From Protea cynaroides (Eukaryota; Streptophyta; Magnoliopsida; Proteales; Proteaceae): 64,000 bases of DNA. The position numbers and the translations under genes are program-made. The DNA is taken from the NCBI GenBank assembly GCA_028583415.1, contig CM053269.1:45489388-45553387 (forward strand), given 5' to 3'. The notes beneath the pieces are model-generated. The model worked only from the letters and a program-made list of their open reading frames with translations, was not told where the DNA came from and made no database searches. Shown here piece after piece: positions 48,389 through 59,794 of the stretch; position 1 is the stretch's first letter, and the number at the start of each line of letters is the position of its first letter.

Positions 48389-48890
48389 AAGACAACACAT
48401 CATTACCCAAAAAAGCTAATAAAATGGTAAGCGAAAAGAGTTTTGGTTTCTCAGGTCCACCACCATCCACCTACCTACCTTTGATCTCTAGACAGAGACA
48501 GATGGACTTAAGGTTCCATGAAGAATCATCCTTTCCTTCGCAACGCCCTTCTTTCTCTCTTTCTCTCTCTCTACTTCAAAATCTTCGGAGAGGGTTGATA
48601 GAAATGACAGATTAGAGAAACAGAAAGAGAGAGACAGACAGACTGAGAGAAGGAAAGGTGGCAGAAAAGAAGACGACTTTTGGTTTGACGGATCCTACCA
48701 GTAGACTGGTTACAGGAGCAGCCGCAGCAGCAGCCAGTAAGGACATTCAACTTCCCAAAGAGTTCGTCTTTGCGGTCTTCCACACATTCTTAATTAATCC
48801 TATATAAATCCAGGTTTTCCCTTTCTTAATCCAACTATTCACTGTTGAAGAAAGGAAGAACAGGGGATTCTCGATTGAAGAAGGAAGAAA

Positions 48891-49874
48891 TTGGAGTACC
48901 AATTTCCCCTTCCGAATCAAATGATCCAATTATCGATCTCACCACCGTCGTCCCCTTGGGACAGAATGGAATTGGGATCAAATACAGATAAAATTGAAAC
49001 TAGAAAGGAAGAGAACAAGAATGATCTATCAAACCTAGAATTGGGAATGAATCTGGACAAGTTCTTCAAAGACGTAGAACGGATCAAAGATGAGCACAAG
49101 GAAGTGGAGAAGTTGTATCAGCGGCTCCAACACTCCCACGAGAAGAGCAAGACTCTCCAGGACGCCAAATCCGTGAAGGAGCTGCGCTCAGACATGGATT
49201 CCGACGTATCCGCGACCCTCATGAAGGCCAAGCTCATCAAGGACCGCCTTGAAGCCCTAGAGCGGGCCAATGCCGCCAATCGCAGCCTCCCGGGATGCGG
49301 GCCTGGCAGCTCCTCCGACCGCACCAGGAACTCCGTGGTGAACGGGCTGAAGAAGAAACTGAAGGATTTCATGGATGGATTCAACAGATTAAGGGAGCAG
49401 ATCTCTGATGAGTATAGAGAGACGGTGGAGCAGAGGTACTACAAGGTGACGGGAGAGAAACCGGACGATCGAACGGTGGAGTTACTGATATCGACAGGGG
49501 AGAGCGAGACGTTCCTGCAGAAAGCAATACAGGAACAGAGAAGGGGACAGATAATGGAGATGATATGGGAGATTGAGGAAAGACACGACGCGATGAAGGA
49601 GATGGAGAGGAGCCTGGAGGAGTTGCATCAGGTGTTCTTGGACATGGCCACGATGGTGGAGCAACAGGGGGAAGAGTTGAACGACATCGAGAGCCAAGTC
49701 GCCAGAGCTAACTCCTACGTGAGGGATAGTACGCAACAGCTGCAGACGGTCAAAAAGACGCAGCAGAAGATGAGGAAATGGAATTGTATTTCCATCATCT
49801 TATTAATCATCCTCATCTTCCTTATCCTTTCACCCATTTTCGTCGGTGTAATCAATAAAAAAGAGAGAGATTGA
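48891..49874 (+). CDS. SYP1-type syntaxin (Qa-SNARE), SYP12-like
   Basis: Single-exon 327-aa protein. After a 50-residue N-terminal extension, GMNLDKFFKDVERIKDEHKE opens the Habc helices. NRSLPGCGPGSSSDRTR (about 130-146) and LISTGESETFLQKAIQEQ (199-216) are signatures of plant SYP1 syntaxins. The SNARE motif spans about 230-292 with ERHDAMKEME, LHQVFLDMA and the zero-layer Gln (Q259) in VEQQGEEL. A membrane anchor follows at 298-319, then KKERD. Lack of introns fits the SYP12 subgroup. Such proteins form plasma-membrane SNARE complexes with SNAP33-type and VAMP72-type partners in secretion. Odd points: the usual MNDLF N-terminal peptide is missing (the frame starts MEYQFPLPNQ), and the tail is longer than usual. 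Pieces of the locus recur at 60.8, 62.5 and 63.7 kb. Confidence 0.93.
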   Translation: MEYQFPLPNQMIQLSISPPSSPWDRMELGSNTDKIETRKEENKNDLSNLELGMNLDKFFKDVERIKDEHKEVEKLYQRLQHSHEKSKTLQDAKSVKELRSDMDSDVSATLMKAKLIKDRLEALERANAANRSLPGCGPGSSSDRTRNSVVNGLKKKLKDFMDGFNRLREQISDEYRETVEQRYYKVTGEKPDDRTVELLISTGESETFLQKAIQEQRRGQIMEMIWEIEERHDAMKEMERSLEELHQVFLDMATMVEQQGEELNDIESQVARANSYVRDSTQQLQTVKKTQQKMRKWNCISIILLIILIFLILSPIFVGVINKKERD

Positions 49875-49877
49875 TCT

Positions 49878-50752
49878 CAAACCCTATTTAAAAACCCTTC
49901 ATGGGAACCCCCCTTGGATTGATTGATACTTTCTGAGACAAAATCAGCAAACCTACGAGGAGATCAAAATATATCTTTTTTGGTTAAGATCAACAAGTAA
50001 TAGTATCTTTTGTTATCAATATTTTTAGGAATAGCAAAAACAGATATGATTAGGAATAGCAGTTTAACAGATGGACTCACTGAAATGCTTAAAAATAAGT
50101 TAGGAGTCATAATAGAATGTCATTCCCATATTTATGCATATTTTCGGCAGGCTCCTCATGGCAGGATTGACTCGACTCGACTCCTCTTTATGGAGTTATT
50201 GCGAGTGCATATCATCTCGTATGTTCGTGATATGATTGTGATCGAGAAAGTACTCAAACGGTGTCACGGTACTTTGAGACGATCAAATCAGTCATAAAGC
50301 AAACATATGAAGCTACGAAAGATCGTGAGTTTCTTAGAATATGGGATAATGTTTGAGTATTCTCAGAGTAAAAAATCTCTGCCATTACTTGTAACCGTCG
50401 TCGAGGGTTTATATAGGGTATTGTACCTCGAATCATAGCCAGATACGCCGTGTCTGCTAGTTGAGTTGGTGGAGGTAACCGCTTCTCAGAGATTACAAAA
50501 TCAGTTGCAATCTCTGGTTGTATAGGAATATAATCTGATGGCTGTGAACTGGTGTGACAATCAATATTCAAAGTAGCCAGCGGGTGTTGCTGATCGTGGG
50601 TGTGGTGGCAGGGAGCACGTCTCTGGACTCTCCTCATCTCTGTATGCGGAATATATAGGGACTAATTTTTTATCAACTAAATATCCCTTCATGGCATGTT
50701 TTGCACTTGGGCATTCAACACGTGTCGAAGTGGTCGCCTCCCCTTCTTAGGT
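49878..50752. other. Syntaxin 3' UTR and downstream DNA
   Basis: AAAACCCTTCATGGGAACCC at 49890 is the 3' UTR; the same words recur at 62490. Beyond about 50000 no gene is recognised; frames there do not resemble known proteins. Confidence 0.5.
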
Positions 50753-50761
50753 ATCTAGTCC

Positions 50762-50970
50762 GGATTCAAATCGTCTCATCCCTGAGATTCGGGAGGCATG
50801 GCGGCGACCCCACTGGATGGTCGCCATGTGGATCCGACCCTCCGCCGCGACTCTCTTGCGCGGCTGCGGCTCGAATGGAGGGGTCGGATTCATCCGACCT
50901 CCACGTGGTGACCATCCAATGGGGTCGCCGCCACACCTCCCGAATCTCAGGGATGAAACGATTTGGATCC
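50762..50970. mobile_element. Palindromic MITE (MULE-like family), copy C, perfect 9-bp TSD
   Basis: GGATTCAAATCGTCTCATCC and GGATGAAACGATTTGGATCC form the terminal inverted repeat. The two halves pair almost throughout (CATCCAATGGGGTCGCCGCC against GGCGGCGACCCCACTGGATG). Flanks are ATCTAGTCC at 50753-50761 and at 50971-50979, identical. Confidence 0.9.
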
Positions 50971-51057
50971 ATCTAGTCCACTAGAGAATAAGATACACTA
51001 TCAGACAAGGGATTCGAATAGGCTGGATTTGGATCAATTGATTCCACCAATATGCTA

Positions 51058-51275
51058 GATTCACATCGTCTCCTCCTAGTGGTTCTGGGAGGACAGTGGC
51101 AACCTGCCCTGGATGGCTGCCACGTGGCTCTTGGTGAATCTGAGACCCACGTCCGAGCCGACTCCCACCCGACAAGCCGGCCGACGGGGTGTCGCTCGGT
51201 GTGGTCTCGGTTCGAGCCCGTGGTGGTCATCTAAGACAGGCGCCCTCCGTCCTGGGAGGAGGGATGGAACCTCCT
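51058..51275. mobile_element. Palindromic MITE (MULE-like family), copy D, diverged
   Basis: Starts GATTCACATCGTCTCCTCC with the small terminal hairpin, has the GATGGCTGCCACGTGG arm text and ends CCTGGGAGGAGGGATGG. The right terminus is degenerate and no clear duplication remains. Confidence 0.6.
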
Positions 51276-51529
51276 TAAATCATGCTCCCACCACTCTTGT
51301 GTTCTAATAAAACCCACTCATGTCAGTCCTAAGCCCTAAAGGGGATAGGAACCAATCAAATAGCCGTGGGAAAGGGGTAGTAGAAAGTAGAATAAAGGGA
51401 AAATGTCCCCACCTCCTCGTGAAGTATATTCTTAAATCAATCACTCTCATCTTGACTCATAATGTCAATCCTCTTACAACAAATTTTACTTTCATTTTCA
51501 TCCTCTCCCCTGTTGTACCATCACCATCA

Positions 51530-52185
51530 CCGTCTCTTCAAGGAAGACACACGACTAACAATGCTCAAGACATCTCGTTTCTTCACCGGTGATGGTTTCA
51601 CAGTCTACGACACCAGACACCAGAGAGGTCCTCTTTTGGGTTGACTCTTACGGCCCCGATGCCCTCCCTACTCAATGACGAAATCGTTCTCATAGACGCC
51701 TCTGGCAAATGTTTCCTCACTGTCCACAGATAGGTTTGTTAATTTGGACAGAGATTTAGGATTTTGTGTTTCGGTTTTACTAACAAAACTGCATTTCTGT
51801 TTTATTTTTGGATTTTGGGAAACAGAGACCGAGTCTTCACTAACGATGGGAATGCGATGGAAAGAAGCCCATCTTCATTGTAAGGAGATCGTCGATTATC
51901 GGACGGTTGAGCATGACAGTGGAATGGTATGGGAACAGCGGTGAAGAGTACCAGAACGAGGGCTCGTTCCCGCAAAGGTGTTGCAGGTTCTACGACATGA
52001 GTTCTCCGAACGAATCGAAAGATCCGGTGGCAGAGATCTGAAGGAAAGTGGACCCCTCAAAGAACTTACTACTTGGGAAGGACGTCTTTTCCCTTTGGCC
52101 TTTGCGTTAAGCCTGGCTTCGATGCTGCTTTTGCCATGGTATTGGTGCTGGTTCTTGATCAGATCAACGGCCGAAGGAAAGTGGG
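51530..52185 (+). pseudogene. LURP-one-related (LOR, DUF567) pseudogene
   Basis: Three plus-strand frames read in succession as one LOR protein: SRFFTGDGFTVYDT, then VLFWVDSYGPDA, then NDEIVLIDASGKCFLTVHR (end of exon 1 near 51735). After a short intron ending GGGAAACAG at 51825 follow PSLH, a stop, RWECDGKKPIFIVRRSS, then VEWYGN, CCRFYDMSSP, DPVAEI, a stop, RKVDPSKNLLLGKDVF, and SLCVKPGFDAAFAMVLVLVL and DQING in a last frame. The order FTV-D, EIVLxDASGK, GKDVFxLxVxPGFDxAxAM is the tubby-like LOR fold. At least two in-frame stops and three frameshifts exclude function. LOR genes are often defence-linked. Intron retention argues against a retrocopy. Confidence 0.8.
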
Positions 52186-52747
52186 ACTCTTTCGAGAACG
52201 TACTACTTGTGGTCGTGGGTTCGATTCGCATCGAAAAATAAATTATTTTGTTGTATTTGATTCATAACTTCTGAATCTACAAAATAAAAAAAATAATAAA
52301 AAAAAATCAAGAAAGTAAAGATGATATTTTATAATTTTAAAGATAATATTGATATTGAAAATGATACCTACTATTCCTCTCATCATTTAATGATAGGATG
52401 TTGATAATTATTTTCAAAAGTAAAAGAGATGACTAACATCATGTGAACCAAGATGGAAATGATTGATTTAAAAATATACCGAGGTGGGGGAAATTTTTCC
52501 AAAATTTAACATGTGCTATTGCTTCCTTAAAGAAAAAAAGATCACTGGGATATGAGAGTTGAAGTAAATATTGAACTTTTAAGCATTTACACACATGATT
52601 GCAGTTTGCTGTTCTTTTACCCAAAAAAAGATAAAAAGATATATCTGCTGCTCTCTCAAGTCAAGCAGTTCATGCCAAGGCTAAAGTGCGTGAGTTGATG
52701 TATTTAGAATTTAGATTTTTGTAAAAGGAGGACGAATGAGAAGGGCA
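52186..52747. other. Intergenic; includes a syntaxin-flank duplicate
   Basis: 52650-52745 (CTCTCAAGTCAAGCAGTTCA, then CTAAAGTGCGTGAGTTG) matches 57452-57540 and 62690-62780. Otherwise AT-rich with no gene seen. Confidence 0.6.
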
Positions 52748-53025
52748 ACCCAGCCACCACCGCCACCACCCACTGCCGCCACCACCACCACCACCACCAT
52801 CCTCAATCGCCACCTACCATTGCCACCACCACCAACCATCGCCCACCAACCACCGCCACCACCACCAACCACCGGCCACCAACCACCGCCACCACCACCA
52901 ACCACCGGCCACCAACCACCGCCACCACCACCAGCCACCGTCACCACCACCACCAACTATCACCCACCACCACCGCCACCACCACCACCCCTCGTCGCCA
53001 CCACCACCAACCACCCACCATTCGA
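52748..53025 (+). repeat. CCA-rich minisatellite
   Basis: (CCACCR)-type units with a repeated 36-bp block (ACCACCAACCACCGGCCACC). It yields a Pro/Thr-rich frame of 109 codons on the plus strand and Gly/Trp-rich frames on the other. No signal peptide or extensin motif (SPPPP) is present, so I treat it as a simple repeat and not a gene. Confidence 0.8.
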
Positions 53026-53329
53026 TACCACATCACTTCACCATGAAGATCTTTCTACCACTTAATTTCGATTAACTGCATTTTTTTGGATATGGAATAT
53101 AAAGCCCTTTGTCACCATATCTTTCATATTATTTACCTTCTATTAATGTTTTTTCTGGTCTGGTTTTTGTTTGTTTATTCTACTAAGTAACTAGATAGTC
53201 GACCAGAAGAGGATTATCATTTTGCAATCACTTTCAAGTTTTAATTTTAGTTTTTGTTTGGTACAAGGACTTAAAATTGTGTTTGGTATTGCCCTCATCC
53301 CATTGTTGATGCTGGGTATATATATAACT

Positions 53330-53735
53330 TACTGGCTACATGCAAGAATGCCCTAGAAAGCGTTGAAGCCAAAAGAGCTGTTGACCTCTTATATGAGACA
53401 GCCTTGATTTCCAGTGGTTTCTCTGTAAGGGCATTAAACTAATCTTTCATTTGTTAACAATATGCAGTTATTTGTACAACATTTGCTTGATTTACGGCTT
53501 TCTAATACTCAATTCTCTTGTTGTTTTGGTCCCTTTTCTGTACAGCCTGAGAGTCGAACTGAGTTGGGTAACAAGATATAAGACGATGGCAATTGCCCTC
53601 GGAGGACGAGGGAAAGATCAGATTCAGAGGATGCAGGAACAGAGGAATCCGATACAGGTTCTGTTGAGACCTTAGAGGCGGAAGTGGTTGAGCCATCAGA
53701 AGTGAGGGTAGAAAGTGATCCTTGGCAGGATTGAT
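53330..53735 (+). pseudogene. 3'-terminal fragment of a chloroplast HSP90 (HSP90.5-type) gene
   Basis: The plus strand reads ATCKNALESVEAKRAVDLLY and ETALISSGFS up to 53424, then an intron (GTAAGG at 53425, TTCTGTACAG ending 53545), then PESRTELGNKIY with a frameshift, KTMAIALGGRG, another frameshift, and DSEDAGTEES ... EAEVVEPSEVRVESDPWQD, stop at 53733-53735. EAKRAVDLLY-TALxSSGF and the terminus VVEPSEVRxESDPWQD mark the C terminus of plastid HSP90, an ATP-dependent stromal chaperone. Everything upstream of the last two exons is missing. The intron shows a DNA-level copy, not a processed one. Confidence 0.82.
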
Positions 53736-56700
53736 CATTATTGGTAGCTTTTTGAAATTAGGATTGTTGTTTCTGGCATTGTTCTTGATTCTTGATGAAG
53801 GTTCACACAAATTTATTTGTAAGCTGTGGGGTTGATAGGAGAGAGCCATTAGAGGATAAGTTGAGAACAATCAATTGTAATTGTGTCAGAAACATATAAA
53901 TGGTCCCATTCAATTGGTGAAAGAATATTCAAACTCTTCGACTTCATGTGTTACATTCCTTTGTTCTTCCTGTTGATTCGAAATCTGAAATTATAAATTA
54001 TGGAATTAAATACCTTTGATTTGTGAGCTTCCTGTCTTCTTTTGAGTCTATCTGATTCAGTGGATAACTTTATATTATAATCGACTGTATGGATCATGTA
54101 ATATAATGGACTGTATGGATCATGTCTGTTTGGAGCCTTCTTAATTCTCTAGCTTTCTATTGCATTTGACTCCTAAAATTTTGAATTTTCTGGCTATGGC
54201 TGGCTGTCTAGATCAGTAGATTGCATTTTGTCATCTGGGCAATCAATGGAACGCCCGGAAGTGAAGGGAAATGGTGCTGGCAAGCAGTCTTTTCAGAAAT
54301 TTGTTCCTTGATTCATGTAATTAAGTACTTCATTTTGAATTTATGAAGCATTGGAGGTGCCTCTCCTGTTGTCTCTGTGTGGTTTTTCCTGGCAGCGTGG
54401 GATATTGTGGAAACGGATCTCAAAGCAATTCAGAAAACTGATCTCATTAAAGCAATTGGGAGTTTCTTCTCAACTCCTGCTTAGATTTGGGAGGTGAATC
54501 ATTTTGCAATGGGATGATGGCAACTTTAAAACGGAGAAAGAAGATGATTAACTGTCAATGCTTTTGCCTCATCCTTGGAGTGAAGGGCACCACAAACTGC
54601 ATATGCATTTAATTAAAGAACAGTTGCAAACTTATCTTTTGCTTGGTATTGGGAGGGATGTGATGATGATATATGAGACAAAAAAAGCAAGGATACAAAT
54701 ATTTTGAATACTGTGAACAATATATAATTAAAAAAAATCTCTTCATTCCTATTTACATCCCAGCATGAGAATGTTCAATATACAATTAAATTAAAAAACT
54801 CTTTTATAAGGTGACAAAAAAAACCCCTTTAATCCTCTTTATATTCCAGTACGAGAATGTTCACTATACAATTAAAAAACCCTTTCTAAGGTGACAAAAA
54901 TCCCCTTTTAATCTTCTTTACATCCCAGTATGAGAATGTTCAATATACAATTAAGAAATCCGTTTGTAAGGTAACAAAAAACAACAGTCAGTTATGAAGA
55001 AATCATCCTCTCCACCTCCAAAAATTAGAACCCACACAGAGAACGAGTGCCATCAGGTACTCATACCCCCTTGCGAGAGCTCTAACAGAGCCCCATAATC
55101 CTAGGCTGTTCATCACTGGCTTGCATGCTTGAGATATCTCTGTTTACAAACTGCAATTATGGCATTCAAAATGATCATAACAGTCACAATGATTTACCAA
55201 CTCAAAAATGATCTCTAGAGTGAAACAGGATTCAGCAATTATAAGGCAATTTGGCAAGGCAAATTTGGCAAGTTGTGATGCAGGGAATCTCAGTGTCCCT
55301 AAAATGATAACTGCTATGTTTTAATGAATTAGAAACCAGTTTCTATATAAATAAGTAACATTTTAATATAAAGAAAATTAACATACTAACCAAATGAATG
55401 CTGTAAAAGGCGAGCCAGTTCCTCACTACAGTAGAACTCAGTTCAAAATATTGTTCAACAGTAGAAGAAACAAGCACAAAAATTTAAAGAAAAAAAAAAA
55501 ACAGAGTACTTGCTGTCTACAATGGTAGGAAAAAAGAGAGGGTATTATCTGTCTATTTTGTCACAGGAAAAATGCAAAACAGTAAAGACAGGAACAGAAT
55601 TTTGCAAGGGGGAATTGCAGTGGGAAAGAACATTCAGTCATAAAAAAAGAAAAAAAGAAAACAGACATGGGAAAGCACTAATTTTGTGGACTGTAGAGGG
55701 GAGGGGATTAAGTGTTTCAGAAGTAAGAATTTAGGAAGTACTGAGGAAGAAAAGCATGGAATCAGATTTGATTTAGGGGGGGGGAGAAAAATGAGAGAGA
55801 GGGTATCATTCATATAGCATAATATTTACAACAGAAAAATACACACTTACAAAGGCTGCTGTGCTGTGAAATCGGGGTGGGTGTTTTTACATGCTGTTAA
55901 AAAAAAAAAAAATAACATAGTGAAGGTGCAGGTCCATATAGCATCAAAGCAACTTGCTGTGAGTAAAACAAGATAAGAATTATCAAACATAGTGACAGTC
56001 TATACACCTGAAAAAATAAGCTAAGAGGCATGTCATCTACACAATATCTAGCACAAATTTGAGCATATATATATTTTAGCTTGAGAAGCCGAACAATCCT
56101 GGTTAGCACACTTGTGTGCAGTAATTTTCTTAAGAAGTTAGGATATAGTTTCGCATGAATGATCAAGTGAGAAGATCTGGTGGTAGATATTGAACATTCC
56201 TAACAAAATGAAGTACTCCTTTGTTATCTTTTTTCTAACCCCAATGTAACCCTTATGTCCAATCCAGATTGAAGATGCAAACAGTCAAAATATAGTGCCT
56301 CATCATAAACATAATTTATACCTTTATTTGACCATAAAAATCCATATTAGCATTTTGGTTAAATCCATACCCCCTGAACTTGAGTTCACGTTGTGGAGCT
56401 TTTGGTTAAATCATTAAATTTCCCTTGTTCCTCCACATTAGCATTTTCAGCAAATCATAAAAATGCACTTCTTTCACCTGAAGAAACAAGCATCAACTCA
56501 TGTGTTTGAATCAACAACAGCACACTCACCAAATTCCACAAAACCCCAACAAAATGTGAGCTAATGACCAGAGTAAGCAACTTCTTTGCTCAGATTTTAG
56601 AAAAGGTGAAAGGAGAATGTGGCAATCAAATCACACTCTAAAATAGAAAACCGTAGTTCAGATGAAAACAGAGTAATTGGGAAAAATCATTGACCAAATA

Positions 56701-57126
56701 AAACCTAAAGGAACTGTAACATAGACCCAAAGAATGAAGGAATTATACAATGCTAAGATAAAGGAACTGACCTTTTCAGCTACTGCCCTCTCTCCGTCTA
56801 CCGCGTCGAACAGAAAAGAGAAGAGAAGACTGAAGGAAAGAAAAAAAAGAGATGAGAAAGAGCCCGGGATACAGAAAAGAGGAGAAGAAACTCCGGCGCC
56901 GGAAGAAAAGCAGTGGAGAAACTTGCGATGGCCTCTCTCTCTTTGCAGACTTGCTTTGGAAGAATGAAAGGGAAGAGGATGACAGGCACGGGAGATTGTG
57001 TAATGAATTTTTATTCAGAGTGTTTCTCATTTACCATTTCAATATTACGCCATGTGAAGATACAAGACAGAGAAGCCAACTGTCGCTCATCAAGCGGCAG
57101 CTTGGTTTCCTCATGTCCAAGCTACG
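53736..57126. other. Intergenic, no gene recognised
   Basis: The first few hundred bases may be the old 3' UTR of the HSP90 fragment. An imperfect tandem repeat lies at 54735-54975. Near 56780-56960 there is GA-rich leader-like text (GAAAAGAGAAGAGAAG). No frame resembles a known protein. Confidence 0.5.
54735..54975 (+). repeat. Three-copy tandem repeat, about 80 bp
   Basis: CATCCCAG(C/T)ATGAGAATGT followed by ATACAATTA and AAGGTGACAAAAA recurs at about 54756, 54842 and 54921. Confidence 0.75.
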
Positions 57127-57290
57127 ACCATCCTCTTCTCCAGAGATTCGGGAGGAGGGGCGGCAGCCTGTTTGGATGGCAGTGTCAGTTCAGATGGAGA
57201 GTTTGGATTTACTGGAATCTCAGGTATCGACCATCCAATTAGACTGCCGCCTCTCTTCATAAAATCTCTGGGAAGAGAGGATTTGAATCC
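57127..57290. mobile_element. Palindromic MITE (MULE-like family), copy G, shortened
   Basis: ATCCTCTTCTCCAGAGATT with GGGAGGAGGGGCGGCAGCC on the left pairs with the right end AATCTCTGGGAAGAGAGGAT. The centre is shorter than in the full copies and the flanks show no clear duplication. Confidence 0.65.
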
Positions 57291-57424
57291 CTAAGAGGAT
57301 TCCAATCAGGCCAGCGCCCCTCCTCTCAAAATAAAAAAGGACCCCGATTTTAAGGAGTAGAAAGAAAAAGAAAACATGAGAGAGAAGCACATGTTGTGTA
57401 TTTTCCTTTCCCTAAAGAAATATC

Positions 57425-57620
57425 AGCATTTAGACAAATGTTTGATGTTCTCTCAAGTCAAACAGCTCATGCCTAAGCTAAAGTGCGAGAGTTGAAATGT
57501 ATCTAGATTTCTGTGAAAGGGGGAGGAATGAGAAAAGGGCAAAATCTTCTTAAGGTGTATAGTTATGCAGTTGCTTTCTTGGCAATTTTTCAAATTTAAG
57601 GCAAGATCTGGTTGTGTCCC
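57425..57620 (+). repeat. Duplicated syntaxin-locus flank, copy 2
   Basis: TTTGATGTTCTCTCAAGTCA to TTGGCAATTTTTCAAATTTA is homologous to 62675-62860 and, in its first 100 bp, to 52650-52745. Confidence 0.8.
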
Positions 57621-58819
57621 CTGCATCTTTTCACATGAGTCCCTTAAATGACATGAGACGGAATTGCTCGTGAGAAGGCATAGGAAAACACAGTCCGAGA
57701 GTTTCTTTTCTCCTTAAATTTATTTCCATTTTCCTTTGAAAGACAAAAGTGGCTTTGTGAAGCTGTTTGACCCATGCTGGGTGGGTCGTCTTCTTGCTTT
57801 ACTTTTCTGGTTGACACAAATACAGTAGTCCTTATCTAAGACCCATTATCCGGTAAGAGATTGTTTCTCCATGATAGATAGTTTGTGTTGCTAAAAGAAT
57901 ATAAAATGACCCATATACACACAAGAAATACCTCTAATAAATGAAACATGTTATCATTATTATGCTCTAGCAATCAAGTAACTCTTGGGTCCTCGGACGA
58001 AGTCAACAATGGAGGCAGCATTTATTGTAAAACAAAGAAAAATAAAATACAATGAAATTAAGGAGGGAGACATGCATTTACTACAGAGAATGCATCAAGA
58101 GATTCCTCATTGTTTGTCAAAATTGAACACATCGAATTGGCATACATGACTTTCTTTGGACGGTGAGTAAACGTGATATTATTTACAGGTGAGTATTAAT
58201 GATTTATCTCATTCTCTTTCTATAAATAGGGAGAAGGGTTCAGATCATAAAAATGGTGATTACATCTTATGCATAGAACAAGACAGAAAGAGAAAGAAGG
58301 GGTGTTGGATTTTTTTTGTAATACTCTTCATTTGGGGTTGAGAGTGTAAATTGAGAATGGGTGTACAAGAGATATCTAGATTTGGATACAGGGTTTGAGT
58401 TTGGATTAAATCCAGAGCTGTTGATTATATGATTGTTCTCTCGGTTCTCTCATAGTGAAGAAGATCCAATTACGCCCATGGACATAGGTTATGTACGCAT
58501 AGTTGAATCACGTAAATTACTGTGTCTGTGTGTGTGATTGTTCTTTTTAATTTTATGTTTTTACCTTTTTTGAACACTTGGGCCCCACACGGTTACTATT
58601 CACGAAATTATTATTCTTAGTTACTGTTCATTGTACTATTCACGATTTTATTTTGTTGTCGAATTTTCTCCATTACTTTACACATAGGTGGGAAAAGGAT
58701 TCCGTGATTATTTTCCTAACAGTAACCATATTCAGGAATAGTTTATGTCAATGGTCTAATCTACATTGATTTTTTTTAGGTACATTCATTGGATCATCAT
58801 GAAAAACTAATAGTAATGA
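57621..58819. other. DNA absent from the third syntaxin-locus copy, no gene recognised
   Basis: The homologous third copy passes directly from its equivalent of 57620 to its equivalent of 59133, so 57621-59132 is an insertion here or a deletion there. TATAAATAGGG near 58221 could be a core promoter, but no coding frame follows. Confidence 0.5.
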
Positions 58820-59052
58820 GGATCAACATCCTCTCCTCCCGGAGGTTCAGAAGGAGAGGGGACGGCCCCGTTAGATGGCTGACACCTGAGGCTTATGTGA
58901 ATTCGAACCCTTCATCCGAGTTGACACCCCCTTATCGGCTCAGCTTGTCGACTCAGATAGAGGGCTAGGATTTACCCGAGCCTCAGGTGTCGGCCATCTA
59001 ATAGGGCCGCCACCTCTCCTCCCAAACCTTTGGGAGGAGAGAATTTGGATAC
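58820..59052. mobile_element. Palindromic MITE (MULE-like family), copy A, perfect 9-bp TSD
   Basis: Starts GGATCAACATCCTCTCCTCC, ends GGAGGAGAGAATTTGGATAC, with long pairing arms (CTGACACCTGAGGC against GCCTCAGGTGTCGG) and a hairpin at each end. TAGTAATGA flanks both sides (58811-58819, 59053-59061). Confidence 0.92.
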
Positions 59053-59210
59053 TAGTAATGATGTCTTCTGGGATACTTTCCTTCTTTTACATATTTTAAA
59101 AACTAAAAGGTCTTACAAAGAGAGTTTATGAAAATAGTTCTTTAATTGATGGATTTATTAAATATTTTTCATTTCCCCCTTTTCTTCTCTAGTAAATACC
59201 CTTTAGTTAT

Positions 59211-59429
59211 GGATCAACATCCTCTCCTCCTAGAGGTTTAGGAGGAGAGGTGGCAACCCCATTGGATGGCCGACATCTGGGGTTCAGATTAATCTAAGCC
59301 TTTATCCTAGCCGATAAGGGGATGTCGGCTCGGATGGAGGGTTAGGATTCACCCGAGCCCCAGGTGTCGGCCATGCAATGGGTTTGTCGCTTCTCCTCTT
59401 GAACCTCTAGGAGGAGAAAATTTGGATAC
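59211..59429. mobile_element. Palindromic MITE (MULE-like family), copy B, 9-bp TSD and empty site
   Basis: Same subfamily as the 58820 copy (GGATCAACATCC left end). TTTAGTTAT flanks both sides (59202-59210, 59430-59438). The duplicated locus at 62921-62945 has a single TTTAGTTAT and no insertion, which fixes both ends of the element to within a base. Confidence 0.95.
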
Positions 59430-59794
59430 TTTAGTTATTATTACACTCTTTTTTTTTCTCGTTTTCATTCCATTTATCTATCTATTTGCCTAATAAGACT
59501 CAACTATTTAGAGTTACAATAGGAGGGGGAAAGGGGTGTCTTAATTCACAATGTAGGACTAGTGGAACTAATGACCTCTGAATTATAAGAGAAGAGGAAA
59601 AAGATGCCTTGATACACAATGTGGGACGAGAGAGTCAAACTCATGACCTCCTAAATACCTAGACTCACAGATTGGATACCATCGTACCAACCCAATTGGG
59701 CTAAGGTAAGGAGAGAACTCCATGACTAATTGTGCAGAGGAAGAAGAAATCAGTCTCTGAACCCATTTATTAAGGAATCGCATGATACATTGAC

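Noticed and set aside
48424..48615. 63-codon gene upstream of the syntaxin
   Set aside because: Lies in the CT-rich leader, no domain; at most an upstream ORF.
52711..53065. Pro-rich and Gly/Trp-rich proteins on the two strands
   Set aside because: Produced by a CCA minisatellite; no signal peptide, no extensin or GRP signature.
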